61,730 nt of DNA from Candidatus Nomurabacteria bacterium. Its GTDB lineage: Bacteria > Patescibacteriota > Minisyncoccia > Phycocordibacterales > Phycocordibacteraceae. Location: positions 1 to 61,730 of the forward strand of contig CALRBA010000003.1 in assembly GCA_943353835.1 (NCBI GenBank), written 5' to 3'. The notes under the pieces are model-generated. The model had not been told where the DNA came from and did no database searches. It was given only the letters and a program-made list of their open reading frames with translations. Both the position numbers and the translations under genes were made by a program. How positions within the stretch are numbered: position 1 is the first letter of the stretch; each line of letters starts with the position of its first letter. Shown here piece after piece: positions 1 through 8,103 of the stretch.

Positions 1-2015
1 GCTTTCTTTTTGCCTTTCTCAGAAACAAGGTCAGACCTTTGGGAACTTGCATTAAGGTCTGACCTTGTTTCTGGTGGCACTTCAGGGAGCGCCATCTCCA
101 CATACGGCCCGAAGCGTCCCGTCTTTATATAAACAGCGTCGCCGGTCTCGGGGTGTACACCGATTGGCTCGTCACTTTTCAGCTCCGCACCGTCTTCCAT
201 GCGTGCGCCGAGACAATCAGGATACTTCTTACAGCTCATGAAGACACCTCCGCGTCCGAGCTTATTCTCCATCGCACTACCACAGAGCGGGCATGGAAAT
301 TCTTTGGGAGCATCGCCGAGCGACGTCGCCTTCGGAAGTTTATCTTTCGCTCGCACAGCCTTTTCAAATGGTCCATAAAATTCGGTTAATGTCTCTTTAT
401 ATCCGCGTTCTCCGCGAGCAATCTCGTCAAGTTTGTCCTCCATCTCCGCGGTGAATGTGTCGCTCACATACTCTGGAAAATTTTCTTCCAGCCAGCCCGA
501 GACGACCATGCCTGTGGCCGTCGGCTTCAGCGCTCTCGCAAGTTTTTCTACATATCCGCGGTCTTGGATGGTCTTCATAATAGAGGCGTAGGTTGATGGA
601 CGTCCAATTCCTCTTTTTTCCAATTCTTTAATCAATCCTGCTTCGGTATAACGATTTGGCGGTTCGGTCTGTTTCTCTTCAGCACCAAGCGAGAGGAGGT
701 CGAGCGGGTCGCCACTGGCAAGCTTCGGGAGCTCTACATCCTCGCCTCGCGACTTCGTATCCAGCGCGAGCCAGCCAGCGAAGAGGACGCGGGAGCCGTT
801 GGCAGTAAACAAGGGGATTTCTTTATTTGCTTTCGCGACGACGTTCGTGCGCATAATCTTCGCAGGAGACATCTGAGAGGCGAGGGCGCGTATACGGATA
901 AGTTCGTAGAGTTGCACTTCGTCCGGAGTAGAACCCGCGCGTTTATGAGAAGGGTCAGTGGGGCGGACGGCTTCGTGCGCCTCCTGTGCGTTCTTACTCG
1001 TCGTCTTATACGCGCGCACCTGCAGATACTCTTTACCAAACTCTTTTTCTACAGCACTCGCTATCTTCGCGACCGCTTCGGTGCCGAGATTCACCGAATC
1101 GGTGCGCATATAGGTGATATGTCCCGCCTCATATAATTTTTGTGCTGCGCGCATTGTGCGTGAAGGTGCGAATCCGAGTCTCGTTGAAGCAGTCTGCTGA
1201 AGCGTTGAAGTCGTAAATGGAGGACGAGGATTACGGTCTTCGGCTCTTTCTGTAACATCGCCGACTTTCCATACGGCACTCCTGCCGGCTTGTACAATTC
1301 TTTCAGCTTCTTCATATGTGGCAGGCTGTTCTGTGCAGGTTGTAGACAAGGTTAAACCTTGAGAATTCTGACCAAGGTTTAACCTTGTCTTAAAGAGTGC
1401 AGAGAGGACGAAATAGGTGACGGGTATAAAAGCTTTAATTTCTCGCTCGCGTTCCGCCAGGATGCGAAGAGCAGGAGATTGTACACGCCCAGCTGATAAA
1501 CCGTAGCGCACTTTTTTCCAAATCAAACCGGACAAGTCATAACCGACGATGCGGTCTAATACGCGCCGCGCTTCTTGCGCACGGCGCAAATTCTCGTCTA
1601 TGTTTCTCGGATGCGCTATTGCATCTTTTATCGCATCCTCTGTTATCTCGTGGTAAACAACACGTTTAATCGGTTTGGTTTTTATTTTTTGAGATTTGGA
1701 ATTTCCGAGTTCATCTCTGATGATCTCGGCGATGTGCCACGCAATAGCCTCTCCCTCACGGTCTGGGTCGGTCGCGAGATATATCTCGTCGGCCTTCTCT
1801 ACAGAGCGCTGTATCTTCTCTATCACTTCGCGTTTATCAGCGGAAATAACGTAGTGCGGAATAAACCCGCCTTCAATATCCACCGCGTCTTTATTACTCT
1901 TTGGTAAGTCGCGCACATGCCCGACAGAAGCAATGACATCGTAGTCTTTACCTAAATATTTCCCAATCGTGCGTGCCTTTGTAGGGGACTCTACAATGAG
2001 TAATCGTTTCATCAT
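1..2015 (-). CDS. topA: DNA topoisomerase I (3' end outside window)
   Basis: Type IA topoisomerase that relaxes negative supercoils through a 5'-phosphotyrosine bond. Reading leftward from ATG at 2015 (or the next codon, 2012), the protein starts MKRLLIVESPTKARTIGKYL (Toprim). It carries ATDPDREGEAIAWH (acidic metal site), the catalytic YMRTDS motif and GRPSTYASIM. Near the left edge is a CPLCG...CKKYPDC zinc ribbon. The frame is still open at base 1, so the C-terminus is missing. It follows dprA and a phosphatase-fold gene on the same strand; dprA-topA is a common bacterial pairing. Two palindromic elements (20-73 and 1344-1390) are translated as in-frame insertions, one between core segments and one after the zinc ribbon. 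Confidence 0.96.
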   Translation of the reverse strand, partial: MMKRLLIVESPTKARTIGKYLGKDYDVIASVGHVRDLPKSNKDAVDIEGGFIPHYVISADKREVIEKIQRSVEKADEIYLATDPDREGEAIAWHIAEIIRDELGNSKSQKIKTKPIKRVVYHEITEDAIKDAIAHPRNIDENLRRAQEARRVLDRIVGYDLSGLIWKKVRYGLSAGRVQSPALRILAEREREIKAFIPVTYFVLSALFKTRLNLGQNSQGLTLSTTCTEQPATYEEAERIVQAGRSAVWKVGDVTERAEDRNPRPPFTTSTLQQTASTRLGFAPSRTMRAAQKLYEAGHITYMRTDSVNLGTEAVAKIASAVEKEFGKEYLQVRAYKTTSKNAQEAHEAVRPTDPSHKRAGSTPDEVQLYELIRIRALASQMSPAKIMRTNVVAKANKEIPLFTANGSRVLFAGWLALDTKSRGEDVELPKLASGDPLDLLSLGAEEKQTEPPNRYTEAGLIKELEKRGIGRPSTYASIMKTIQDRGYVEKLARALKPTATGMVVSGWLEENFPEYVSDTFTAEMEDKLDEIARGERGYKETLTEFYGPFEKAVRAKDKLPKATSLGDAPKEFPCPLCGSAMENKLGRGGVFMSCKKYPDCLGARMEDGAELKSDEPIGVHPETGDAVYIKTGRFGPYVEMALPEVPPETRSDLNASSQRSDLVSEKGKKK
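20..73. repeat. In-frame palindromic element 1 (topA)
   Basis: Perfect inverted repeat with 20-bp arms around a 14-nt loop; the inner arm is ACAAGGTCAGACCTT. On the topA strand the loop reads AATGCAAGTTCCCA and gives the peptide LNASSQR. It belongs to the same family as the elements at 1344, 5362 and 25492. Confidence 0.9.
1344..1390. repeat. In-frame palindromic element 2 (topA)
   Basis: Perfect inverted repeat with 17-bp arms (AGACAAGGTTAAACCTT and its complement) and a 13-nt loop. On the coding strand it yields LGQNSQG between conserved topoisomerase segments. The peptide resembles the one encoded by the uvrC element (LNPNSQG), so both loop and arms are conserved. Confidence 0.9.
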
Positions 2016-2071
2016 TTGTTAACTCATAGCGCGTATACCTATATATGGTCAAGTGCGCATTGTTCGCTGGC

Positions 2072-2842
2072 TCACTCAACTTCCACTCGTATCGGGTGAT
2101 GGTCGGAGCCGATTCGGTCTGAGAGAACCTCGGCATTTTTTATCGTAAACGAATGCGAGACGAGGATGTGGTCGAGCTGACTTCCGCCGAACGAATGAGT
2201 CACCTTCCCGCGAAGCGGGTTTATGAGCTCGTGCTCAACGAAGCGTCGTTCAATATGTGTACGTTCGCGTCGATATAGGAAAGCATCACTCACCCGACCG
2301 CCGAGAAGCCAACTCAATATCGAGACATGTGGTGCCTCGATGGTATTGAAGTCACCGCAGACGATAGTGGGAAGGCTCGGGTCGCGTTCAGCCAGAGACT
2401 GTTCAAATTCGCGAAGTCGTTTCTCAGGTGTGGCGAGGACGAGATGCAGATTGAATATGCGTACTGTGCCCGCGGACGTGACTACGTCAGCGAACAGCGC
2501 CGCCCGATTCGTTCGCTTCGACCATCCGAGAGGGCTTAACAGCCACACGAGAGCCTTCGCTCGCCACGGGAGTTCGGGCCAATAATCCGGGAAGGGTATT
2601 CTCTTGCTTTGTACAATCTCATTACGCGATAGAATAACTATCCTATGAGTGCTCGGTACCCTGAACAAATGGTTCGCATCCACCGTTTCCACGAGGTGGT
2701 AGGGAAGCGAGTGGAGTCGCTCGAGAAACGTTTCAGGAACTTCTTGCAAACAGAAAATGTCAAAATCGCTTTCAGAGATAAATTTAAACGCACGGTCCAG
2801 TTCGCGGTTACGGAAGAGAATGTTCCAAGAATAGATTTTCAT
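2072..2842 (-). CDS. Endonuclease/exonuclease/phosphatase family protein
   Basis: A 256-residue protein with the EEP fold of metal-dependent phosphodiesterases (exonuclease III, DNase I and sphingomyelinase relatives). Visible motifs are YSWNILF at the N-terminus, CLQEV (catalytic Glu), NLHL, GDFN (catalytic Asp and Asn), LDHILVS and the terminal SDHHPI. No signal peptide or membrane segment is seen, so it probably acts in the cytoplasm. It lies 6 nt after dprA and about 56 nt before topA on the same strand, suggesting one transcript. The substrate (DNA, lipid or sugar phosphate) cannot be told from sequence; the DNA-centred neighbours make nucleic acid plausible but unproven. Confidence 0.85.
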   Translation of the reverse strand: MKIYSWNILFRNRELDRAFKFISESDFDIFCLQEVPETFLERLHSLPYHLVETVDANHLFRVPSTHRIVILSRNEIVQSKRIPFPDYWPELPWRAKALVWLLSPLGWSKRTNRAALFADVVTSAGTVRIFNLHLVLATPEKRLREFEQSLAERDPSLPTIVCGDFNTIEAPHVSILSWLLGGRVSDAFLYRRERTHIERRFVEHELINPLRGKVTHSFGGSQLDHILVSHSFTIKNAEVLSDRIGSDHHPIRVEVE

Positions 2843-2848
2843 ACTTAT

Positions 2849-3706
2849 TTATACGCGATGCCATGCGCTGAATTCTTCTTTAATAAGCCCGCGCAACTCT
2901 AGTGCTACAAGGGCGGTTAATACTTCGCCAGCGGCGCCGGAGGCGCCGCGGAGAATCTCATCGCGAGTCATCGGCTCGTCCAACATATTCCAGATAACGA
3001 GTTCAGCGTCTTCAAGGTCGCTTGGCGCGACACCTATTGAAGCGCTTTCGCGTGGTGCGATATGTAACGCTTCAAGAATGTGTAGAGGGTCGCTGATAAG
3101 CGCGGCACCGAGACGGATAAAGAGATGTGAACCGAAGGAGTGCGGGTCAGCAATACGATGCGGGATGCAGAGCAAGTCGCGATTGTATTCACCAGCGAGA
3201 CGCGCGGTAATAAGCGTGCCAGACTTCTGTCCTGCTTCAATAATCAACACAGCGTCGGAGAGTCCGACCATAATCCTGTTGCGCTCGGGGAAAAAATGTA
3301 CACGCGAGAGAGTATCGGGAGAATATTCGGAAAGAAATCCTCCCCCGGCTTTTAAAATTTCTTTCGCGAACGCGCGATTACTCCTCGGGTAGAGTACATC
3401 ATCGCCGAGTCCAGAGCCAGGCACCACGAGTGTATGTAAACCAGCAGATAACGCTGCTTTATGCGCACAAGTATCGGTGCCGAGCGCTAGGCCAGAGACA
3501 ATAGAGATAGGGTAGCCGGCGAGGCCTGTAATTAACTTCTCACACGCCTCTTGTCCGTAGCGCGTCATCGCACGGCTACCCACGACGGTTAGCATCTTAT
3601 GTCCAGAGGGAGGCAATTCACCACGTACCCACAACCTCTTCGGTGGCTGTGGTATCTCCAATAGTTGTGCAGGCCATTCACTCTTCTCCAGTTCTCGAAT
3701 CTCCAT
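2849..3706 (-). CDS. dprA: DNA processing protein DprA
   Basis: A 285-residue DprA/Smf protein, which binds incoming single-stranded DNA and loads RecA during transformation. The Rossmann core shows VVGSRAMTRYG, SGLALGTD, FPERNRIM and GQKSGTLITARLA. A C-terminal winged-helix-like segment follows (MTRDEILRG...LELRGLI). It is the first gene of the leftward dprA-EEP-topA group. The start at 3706 sits 6 nt after a leftward TATACT that is part of the palindrome AGTATACT (3713-3720), so the mRNA is probably leaderless. No other competence gene is recognised nearby, though CPR bacteria commonly encode ComEC and type IV pili elsewhere. Confidence 0.95.
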   Translation of the reverse strand: MEIRELEKSEWPAQLLEIPQPPKRLWVRGELPPSGHKMLTVVGSRAMTRYGQEACEKLITGLAGYPISIVSGLALGTDTCAHKAALSAGLHTLVVPGSGLGDDVLYPRSNRAFAKEILKAGGGFLSEYSPDTLSRVHFFPERNRIMVGLSDAVLIIEAGQKSGTLITARLAGEYNRDLLCIPHRIADPHSFGSHLFIRLGAALISDPLHILEALHIAPRESASIGVAPSDLEDAELVIWNMLDEPMTRDEILRGASGAAGEVLTALVALELRGLIKEEFSAWHRV

Positions 3707-3712
3707 AGGTGC

Positions 3713-3720
3713 AGTATACT
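3713..3720. promoter_or_regulatory. Palindromic -10 shared by dprA and serS
   Basis: AGTATACT is its own reverse complement and supplies TATACT on both strands. On the plus strand TATACT (3715-3720) lies 9 nt before the serS ATG. On the minus strand TATACT (3718-3713) lies 6 nt before the dprA ATG. Only 23 nt separate the start codons, so both messages would begin at or next to their ATG. No clear -35 is seen in either direction. Confidence 0.65.
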
Positions 3721-3729
3721 ATTCAATAT

Positions 3730-4998
3730 ATGTTGGATATACATTTCATACGCGAGAATGCGGACATCGTTAAGGAGGGGGCGGCGAAGAAGCATATTGA
3801 GGTTGACCTTGACCGTCTCATCAAGGTTGATGACGAGCGCAAGCTACTGCGACAAGAGCTCGATGCAAAGAAGGCAGAGCAGAATCGGCGGAGCAATGAG
3901 ATTCAGATTTTGAAGGATGTTGAGCGTGAGAAAGTTATTGAGCAGATGCAACATCTTAAGTCGGGCATGGCGGAGAGCGAAGAGAAATTGAAGACGGTGA
4001 TGGTTGAATGGCAACAGCTAATGCTCACCGTTCCGAATATTCCGGATATGTCGGTACCGGATGGCGAAAGCGATGCGGATAACATGGAAGTAAAGAAGTG
4101 GGGCGAGCCAACGGCGTTCGGGTTTACTTCAAAAGGGCACATTGAATTAATGCTTGCGCTTGATATGGCCGATTTCGAACGAGGCGCAAAAGTCGCTGGA
4201 TTTCGTGGCTACTTCCTCAAGGGTGATGGCGTGCTTCTCACAAATGCCATCTGGCAACTCGCACTCAAATTTTTCACCGCAAAAGGATTTACACCGATGA
4301 TTGTTCCCTCGCTTGTGCGACGAGAGGCTTTGATTGGTACAGGATTCCTTCCGCAAAGCGAAGATGATCTTTATAAAGTGCAGGATGAACTGTACTTGGC
4401 TGGTACAGGAGAAGTTGCGACGATGGGCTACCACATGGATGAGGTGCTTACGAAGGAAGAGCTGCCAAAAAAGTATCTTGCGTTCTCACCGTGCTTCCGT
4501 CGCGAGATCGGTGCTCATGGTAAGGATGTGAAAGGTCTCATTCGTGTTCACGAGTTTTATAAGTTCGAACAAGTGATTCTATGTGAAGCTAGTCACGAAG
4601 GCTCGGTCAAGTACCATGAGGAACTGACACGCAACAGCGAAGAGTTTATTGAACTTTTGAATATCCCGTACCACACTGTTGTCAATTGTGGCGGTGACCT
4701 AGGCTTGGGTCAGGTGAAGAAGTATGACATCGAGCTTTGGGTACCAGGAGAACAGACATATCGCGAAATCGGCTCCGCATCATATTTTCACGATTTTCAG
4801 ACGCGCCGGTTGAATATTCGATATAAGGATGCGGAAGGGAAGCTTCAATACGCACATTCGCTCAATAACACTGCAATCCCGATACCGCGCATTCTGGTTT
4901 CTATAATTGAGAACTATCAACAGGCTGACGGTACCATTAAAGTACCCGACGCTTTAGTGCCCTATGTTGGAAAGAGCGTTATCGGGGGAGCGCAGTAA
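3730..4998 (+). CDS. serS: Seryl-tRNA synthetase
   Basis: Charges tRNA-Ser. The start at 3730 (MLDIHFIRENADIVKEG) matches the usual SerRS N-terminus; an in-frame ATG seven codons upstream would overlap the promoter. Residues about 30-110 form the antiparallel coiled-coil arm. The class II core follows with motif 2 (FRREIGAHGKDVKGLIRVHEF) and motif 3 near the end (NNTAIPIPRILVSIIENYQ). Length, 422 residues, is normal. The next gene starts inside its last 35 nt. Confidence 0.97.
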   Translation: MLDIHFIRENADIVKEGAAKKHIEVDLDRLIKVDDERKLLRQELDAKKAEQNRRSNEIQILKDVEREKVIEQMQHLKSGMAESEEKLKTVMVEWQQLMLTVPNIPDMSVPDGESDADNMEVKKWGEPTAFGFTSKGHIELMLALDMADFERGAKVAGFRGYFLKGDGVLLTNAIWQLALKFFTAKGFTPMIVPSLVRREALIGTGFLPQSEDDLYKVQDELYLAGTGEVATMGYHMDEVLTKEELPKKYLAFSPCFRREIGAHGKDVKGLIRVHEFYKFEQVILCEASHEGSVKYHEELTRNSEEFIELLNIPYHTVVNCGGDLGLGQVKKYDIELWVPGEQTYREIGSASYFHDFQTRRLNIRYKDAEGKLQYAHSLNNTAIPIPRILVSIIENYQQADGTIKVPDALVPYVGKSVIGGAQ

Positions 4999-5803
4999 CG
5001 AGCGGCTCGCAGTGCGGCGCCGTACTCGGCGCCGAATGGGTCTCATATTTTTTTTAATCCTGCTCCTGCTCCTGCTTACTGCAACTATTTACGGGCTTCG
5101 GCAGAGTGCTGCGCGCATTTCACACATAGAAGTTATTAGTGTGGACGCATCGCTTTCTGGATATGCGACAAGCAGGATGCAAGGAAACTATTTCGGTATT
5201 ATTCCACGTGATTCCATATTTTTCTTCCCCGAAGAGAGCATTCGCGCAGACATACTTTCATCTCATAATGACATTGTCGCAGTTTCAATATTAAGAAACG
5301 GCTTTACTGGAATTTTAATAAAAGCGGATTACCGCGTTCCTGTCGCGCGTTGGTGTGGGGACGCAACAAGGTTCAACCTTGAGGATTCGGATTTAAGGTT
5401 GAACCTTGTTGCGGACTGTTATTTTTTTGATACTGACGGATTAATATATTCGGCGGCTACAACAACGCAACCGATAAATTCTTTTGTTGTTTATAATGCG
5501 TTACCCGTCGACGATGACCCGATTGGTTCAACTCTCCCATTTGCCAAAGATTTTCCCGCAATTTTTGACTTTGCACGGCAATTATCAACCCTTGGTTCGC
5601 AGGTAGTTTCTGTCGCCATTCATGACGGAGAAGTGGACAACCGTCTCGCGAGTGGTACGCGTGTCACCTATGTTCTTGGTCGCGAACAAGTCGCCTTCAC
5701 CGCACTTGTTTCTGCTCGCAACAACTTCAATCTAGCTGACGGCTCGGTAGACTATGTTGACCTGCGCTTTGACGGTAAAGTGTATGTGAAGCCGAAGAAG
5801 TGA
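4964..5803 (+). CDS. ftsQ: FtsQ/DivIB-like cell division protein
   Basis: A 279-residue bitopic membrane protein. A basic cytoplasmic stretch (RRRTRRR) precedes one hydrophobic helix (GLIFFLILLLLLLTATIYGL, about residues 25-45). An extracytoplasmic POTRA-like region follows (ISHIEVISV...), and the C-terminus YVDLRFDGKVYVK is typical of FtsQ, which links FtsA/FtsZ to septal wall synthesis. The start is uncertain: 4964 overlaps serS by 35 nt, while 5036 (MGLIFF) would remove the basic tail. A palindromic element at 5362-5413 adds about 16 residues (TRFNLEDSDLRLNLV) after the POTRA-like domain. Assignment rests on architecture, not strong identity. Confidence 0.72.
   Translation: MLERALSGERSNERLAVRRRTRRRMGLIFFLILLLLLLTATIYGLRQSAARISHIEVISVDASLSGYATSRMQGNYFGIIPRDSIFFFPEESIRADILSSHNDIVAVSILRNGFTGILIKADYRVPVARWCGDATRFNLEDSDLRLNLVADCYFFDTDGLIYSAATTTQPINSFVVYNALPVDDDPIGSTLPFAKDFPAIFDFARQLSTLGSQVVSVAIHDGEVDNRLASGTRVTYVLGREQVAFTALVSARNNFNLADGSVDYVDLRFDGKVYVKPKK
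5362..5413. repeat. In-frame palindromic element 3 (ftsQ)
   Basis: Perfect inverted repeat with 19-bp arms (CGCAACAAGGTTCAACCTT) and a 14-nt loop. Here the element lies in the opposite orientation to the coding strand compared with topA and uvrC: the reverse complement of its loop is AAATCCGAATCCTC, nearly identical to the uvrC loop AAATCCGAATTCCC. Confidence 0.9.
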
Positions 5804-5815
5804 TACCGTTCATAT

Positions 5816-6847
5816 ATGTTCTGGAATAACTTGAAGAAACCATTCTTTGTGATGGCGCCGATGGCGGATGTCACTGATGTCGCTTTTCGAGCGTTGGTAG
5901 CCGCGCGTGGGAAGCCAGATGTCTTCTGGACCGAATTTGTCTCGGCAGATGGGCTCTACCACACCCGCGAGATAGCGAAAATGAAGGATGACGAGAATCC
6001 GCTGATGCGCGATTTATTAAAAGAGGAAGGGCAGAAGCCTATTGTTGCGCAGATTTTTTCAAACAAGCCAGAGATGATTGCTTATGCGACGAAGCTTGTT
6101 GCCGAACTTGGCTTCAATGGCGTGGATATCAATATGGGCTGTCCTGATAGAACGATAGAGAAGCAAGGTTGTGGTTCGGCGATGATCAAGACGCCCGAGC
6201 TTTCGCGCGAGATTATCCGCGCGGCGAAGGCGGCGAGTAGCCTACCCGTCTCGGTGAAGACGCGCATCGGGTACAACAAAGAATCGTTAGATGAATGGCT
6301 CCCAGCGCTTTTGTCCGCGAACCCTTCTGCAATAACGTTGCATCTACGGACAAGAAAAGAGATGTCGCTCGTACCCGCTGATTGGGAACAAATGAAAAAA
6401 GCGGTAGAAATCAGGAATCGCGTAAATCCAAGCGTACTCCTCATCGGCAATGGCGATGTGCAAAACCTTGAAGATGCGGGAGTGAAAGCCAGAGAGACCG
6501 GTTGCGATGGAATCATGCTCGGCCGCGCGATGTTCGGCAACCCCTGGGTCTTCGCGGGCCGCAAATCGGAGGACACGCCACTTGCAGAGAAACTCGCAGC
6601 GCTTCTTGAACTCGCACACGGTTTTGAAAAAATCTCGCCGCCGAAGAACTTCGCCATTTTGAAAAAGCACATCAAAGCATTCGTCACTGGCTTCGCTGGC
6701 GCCGCCGAACTCCGTGCGCAACTCATGTCAGCCGAAAACGCTACCGAACTTGAGGCAATTACGCAAAACAAGGTTCAATCCCGCTATAGCGGGATTGAAC
6801 CTTGTTTTGCGGTATACTCTCGCAATGGCGCATCAGAGTTTATATAG
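5816..6847 (+). CDS. dus: tRNA-dihydrouridine synthase
   Basis: FMN-dependent reductase that makes dihydrouridine in tRNA D-loops. The TIM barrel shows MAPMADVTDVAFR at the N-terminus, DINMGCPDRTIEKQGCGSAM, SVKTRIGY, the phosphate-binding IGNGDV and GIMLGRAMFGNPW. The natural C-terminus seems replaced: the last ~30 codons run through a 50-nt perfect palindrome (6762-6811) and past the dnaX start codon before a stop. It starts 12 nt after ftsQ. It is a general Dus-family member; the target position is not inferable. Confidence 0.93.
   Translation: MFWNNLKKPFFVMAPMADVTDVAFRALVAARGKPDVFWTEFVSADGLYHTREIAKMKDDENPLMRDLLKEEGQKPIVAQIFSNKPEMIAYATKLVAELGFNGVDINMGCPDRTIEKQGCGSAMIKTPELSREIIRAAKAASSLPVSVKTRIGYNKESLDEWLPALLSANPSAITLHLRTRKEMSLVPADWEQMKKAVEIRNRVNPSVLLIGNGDVQNLEDAGVKARETGCDGIMLGRAMFGNPWVFAGRKSEDTPLAEKLAALLELAHGFEKISPPKNFAILKKHIKAFVTGFAGAAELRAQLMSAENATELEAITQNKVQSRYSGIEPCFAVYSRNGASEFI
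6762..6811. repeat. 50-nt perfect palindrome at the dus/dnaX junction
   Basis: The two 25-bp arms (CGCAAAACAAGGTTCAATCC continuing to CGCTA) have no spacer. The outer part ACAAGGTTCAA matches the in-gene family, but the centre is CCCGCTATAGCGGG. It encodes the end of dus and stops 1 nt before the dnaX -10 box. It has no T-run, but could act as a hairpin at the end of the upstream message. Confidence 0.9.
6813..6818 (+). promoter_or_regulatory. -10 box of dnaX
   Basis: TATACT ends 6 nt before the dnaX ATG at 6825, which places transcription start on or next to the start codon. It sits directly after the palindrome and inside the extended dus frame. Confidence 0.6.
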
Positions 6848-7952
6848 AATACATCGCCCGGCGATCTTTGCGGAGGTAGTGGGGCAGGAGCAGGTGACGA
6901 AGCCATTAGAAGAGACGGCGAAATCTAAGAAGATTGGGCACGCGTATCTCTTCGCCGGCAGTCGCGGATTAGGGAAAACCTCGGTCGCGCGCATCTTTGC
7001 TGACGCCATTGGTTGTAAAGAAAACGATTTACATGAGATAGATGCGGCTAGTAACAACAGTGTTGATGCTATGCGTGCACTCATCGAAGGCGTTTACACC
7101 CTTCCGTTTGAATCCCCATACAAGGTCTATATTCTTGACGAGGTGCACATGCTTTCTAAGAGCGCATGGAATGCATTTTTGAAAACGCTTGAAGAGCCAC
7201 CCGCGCATGCAGTTTTTATTTTGGCAACAACGGAACTTGAAAAAGTTCCGGAAACGGTGCAGTCGCGCTGTCAGGTTTTTGAATTTAAAAAGCCATCAAG
7301 GCGAGGCCTTGCTGAAGTTGCTGTGAGTGTGGCTAAGAAAGAAGGATACACACTCGCACCAGACGCCGCCGAGCTTATCGCCATGCTCGCGGAAGGCTCG
7401 TACCGCGACGCGCTTTCTGTTTTACAAAAAGTTTTTGCCGTAGCAGCCCCGACGTTAAAAGTCGGGGCTCCGACCAAAAGCGTCGGAGACGTGAAAACTT
7501 TGTCGCGCGAGGTTGTTGAGGCAGCTACAGGAGCACCAAAAAGAGAACAGGTTCACGCGCTTATATCCGCGCTCGCCACGGATCCGCCGGCTGGCGGACG
7601 CGGTAAAGCGCTTGAAGCGATAGAGAAGGCGGCGAAGTCCGGCGCCGATATGAAGCTTTTCTTGGAGCTAGTGCTTGAAGCTTTGCGCGCTACTCTCCTC
7701 ATTCGCTACGCGCCCGAGCTCCACACCTCTCTCCAGAGCGAGCTCGGCGCGGACGAATTTTCTGTACTTGAATCCATGTCGGGAAGTAGTACGTCCCGAC
7801 ATGAAAAAGACCTATCTGCGCAGGCAGGCATTACTCATGTGACAATGTTGGCGTTTCTAAACGCCACCGAGCGCATCCGCTACGCGCCCATCCCCGCGCT
7901 TCCGCTCGAGCTCGCCGTCCTCGAACTTTTTCCTGACGAATCAGACAAGTAG
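6825..7952 (+). CDS. dnaX: DNA polymerase III clamp-loader subunit (short DnaX)
   Basis: AAA+ ATPase that loads the sliding clamp. The start at 6825 (MAHQSLYRIHRP) matches the family and follows the -10 box; upstream in-frame starts lie within dus. Motifs: Walker A region FAGSRGLGKTSVARIFADA, IDAASNNSVD, Walker B YILDEVHMLS, KTLEEPPAHAVFILATT and sensor VQSRCQVFEF. The four-cysteine zinc module normally between Walker A and IDAASN is absent. At 375 residues it lacks tau-specific domains. Four palindromic repeats lie in the region after the AAA+ core and appear in the protein, for instance APTLKVGAPTKSVG and SMSGSSTSRHEK. Confidence 0.95.
   Translation: MAHQSLYRIHRPAIFAEVVGQEQVTKPLEETAKSKKIGHAYLFAGSRGLGKTSVARIFADAIGCKENDLHEIDAASNNSVDAMRALIEGVYTLPFESPYKVYILDEVHMLSKSAWNAFLKTLEEPPAHAVFILATTELEKVPETVQSRCQVFEFKKPSRRGLAEVAVSVAKKEGYTLAPDAAELIAMLAEGSYRDALSVLQKVFAVAAPTLKVGAPTKSVGDVKTLSREVVEAATGAPKREQVHALISALATDPPAGGRGKALEAIEKAAKSGADMKLFLELVLEALRATLLIRYAPELHTSLQSELGADEFSVLESMSGSSTSRHEKDLSAQAGITHVTMLAFLNATERIRYAPIPALPLELAVLELFPDESDK
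7297..7317. repeat. 21-nt repeat shared with tyrS (copy in dnaX)
   Basis: CAAGGC-GAG-GCCTTG followed by CTGAAG, identical over 21 nt to 58634-58654 in tyrS. It encodes RRGLAE in both unrelated proteins, in the same reading frame. Confidence 0.85.
7445..7488. repeat. Double hairpin in dnaX
   Basis: Two adjoining inverted repeats: AGCCCCGAC/GTCGGGGCT around GTTAAAA, then CTCCGAC/GTCGGAG around CAAAAGC. Translated as APTLKVGAPTKSVGD in the poorly conserved part of DnaX. Confidence 0.8.
7583..7598. repeat. Small palindrome in dnaX
   Basis: TCCGCC-GGCT-GGCGGA, encoding part of DPPAGGR. A related GTCCGC/GCGGAC stem is used in the terminator at 27483-27530. Confidence 0.6.
7776..7802. repeat. Hairpin repeat in dnaX
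   Basis: ATGTCGGGA/TCCCGACAT arms around 9 nt, encoding MSGSSTSRH. Followed closely by a CCTATCTGCGCAGGCAGG-like tract. Confidence 0.75.
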
Positions 7953-7970
7953 TGGTAGAGTTTATCTATT

Positions 7971-8039
7971 GCCCGATCGTCTAATGGTAGGACAGCGGCC
8001 TTTGAAGCCGTTAATTGGGGTTCGAATCCCTGTCGGGCA
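7971..8039 (+). tRNA. tRNA-Gln (TTG)
   Basis: The acceptor GCCCGAT pairs with GTCGGGC, the T-arm contains GGTTCGAATCC, and the anticodon loop CTTTGAA gives TTG. CCA is not encoded after the discriminator A. It lies 18 nt after dnaX. Confidence 0.95.
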
Positions 8040-8103
8040 GCCCGAATAAAACTAGCGGGGAAATGGGGACAGTCACGATTAAAAAGTTCGTAAAAATACA
8101 AAA

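Noticed and set aside
6082-6771. 229-codon leftward open frame
   Set aside because: Lies wholly antisense to dus; its protein is Ser/Pro/Ala rich with no domain, while dus is well conserved.
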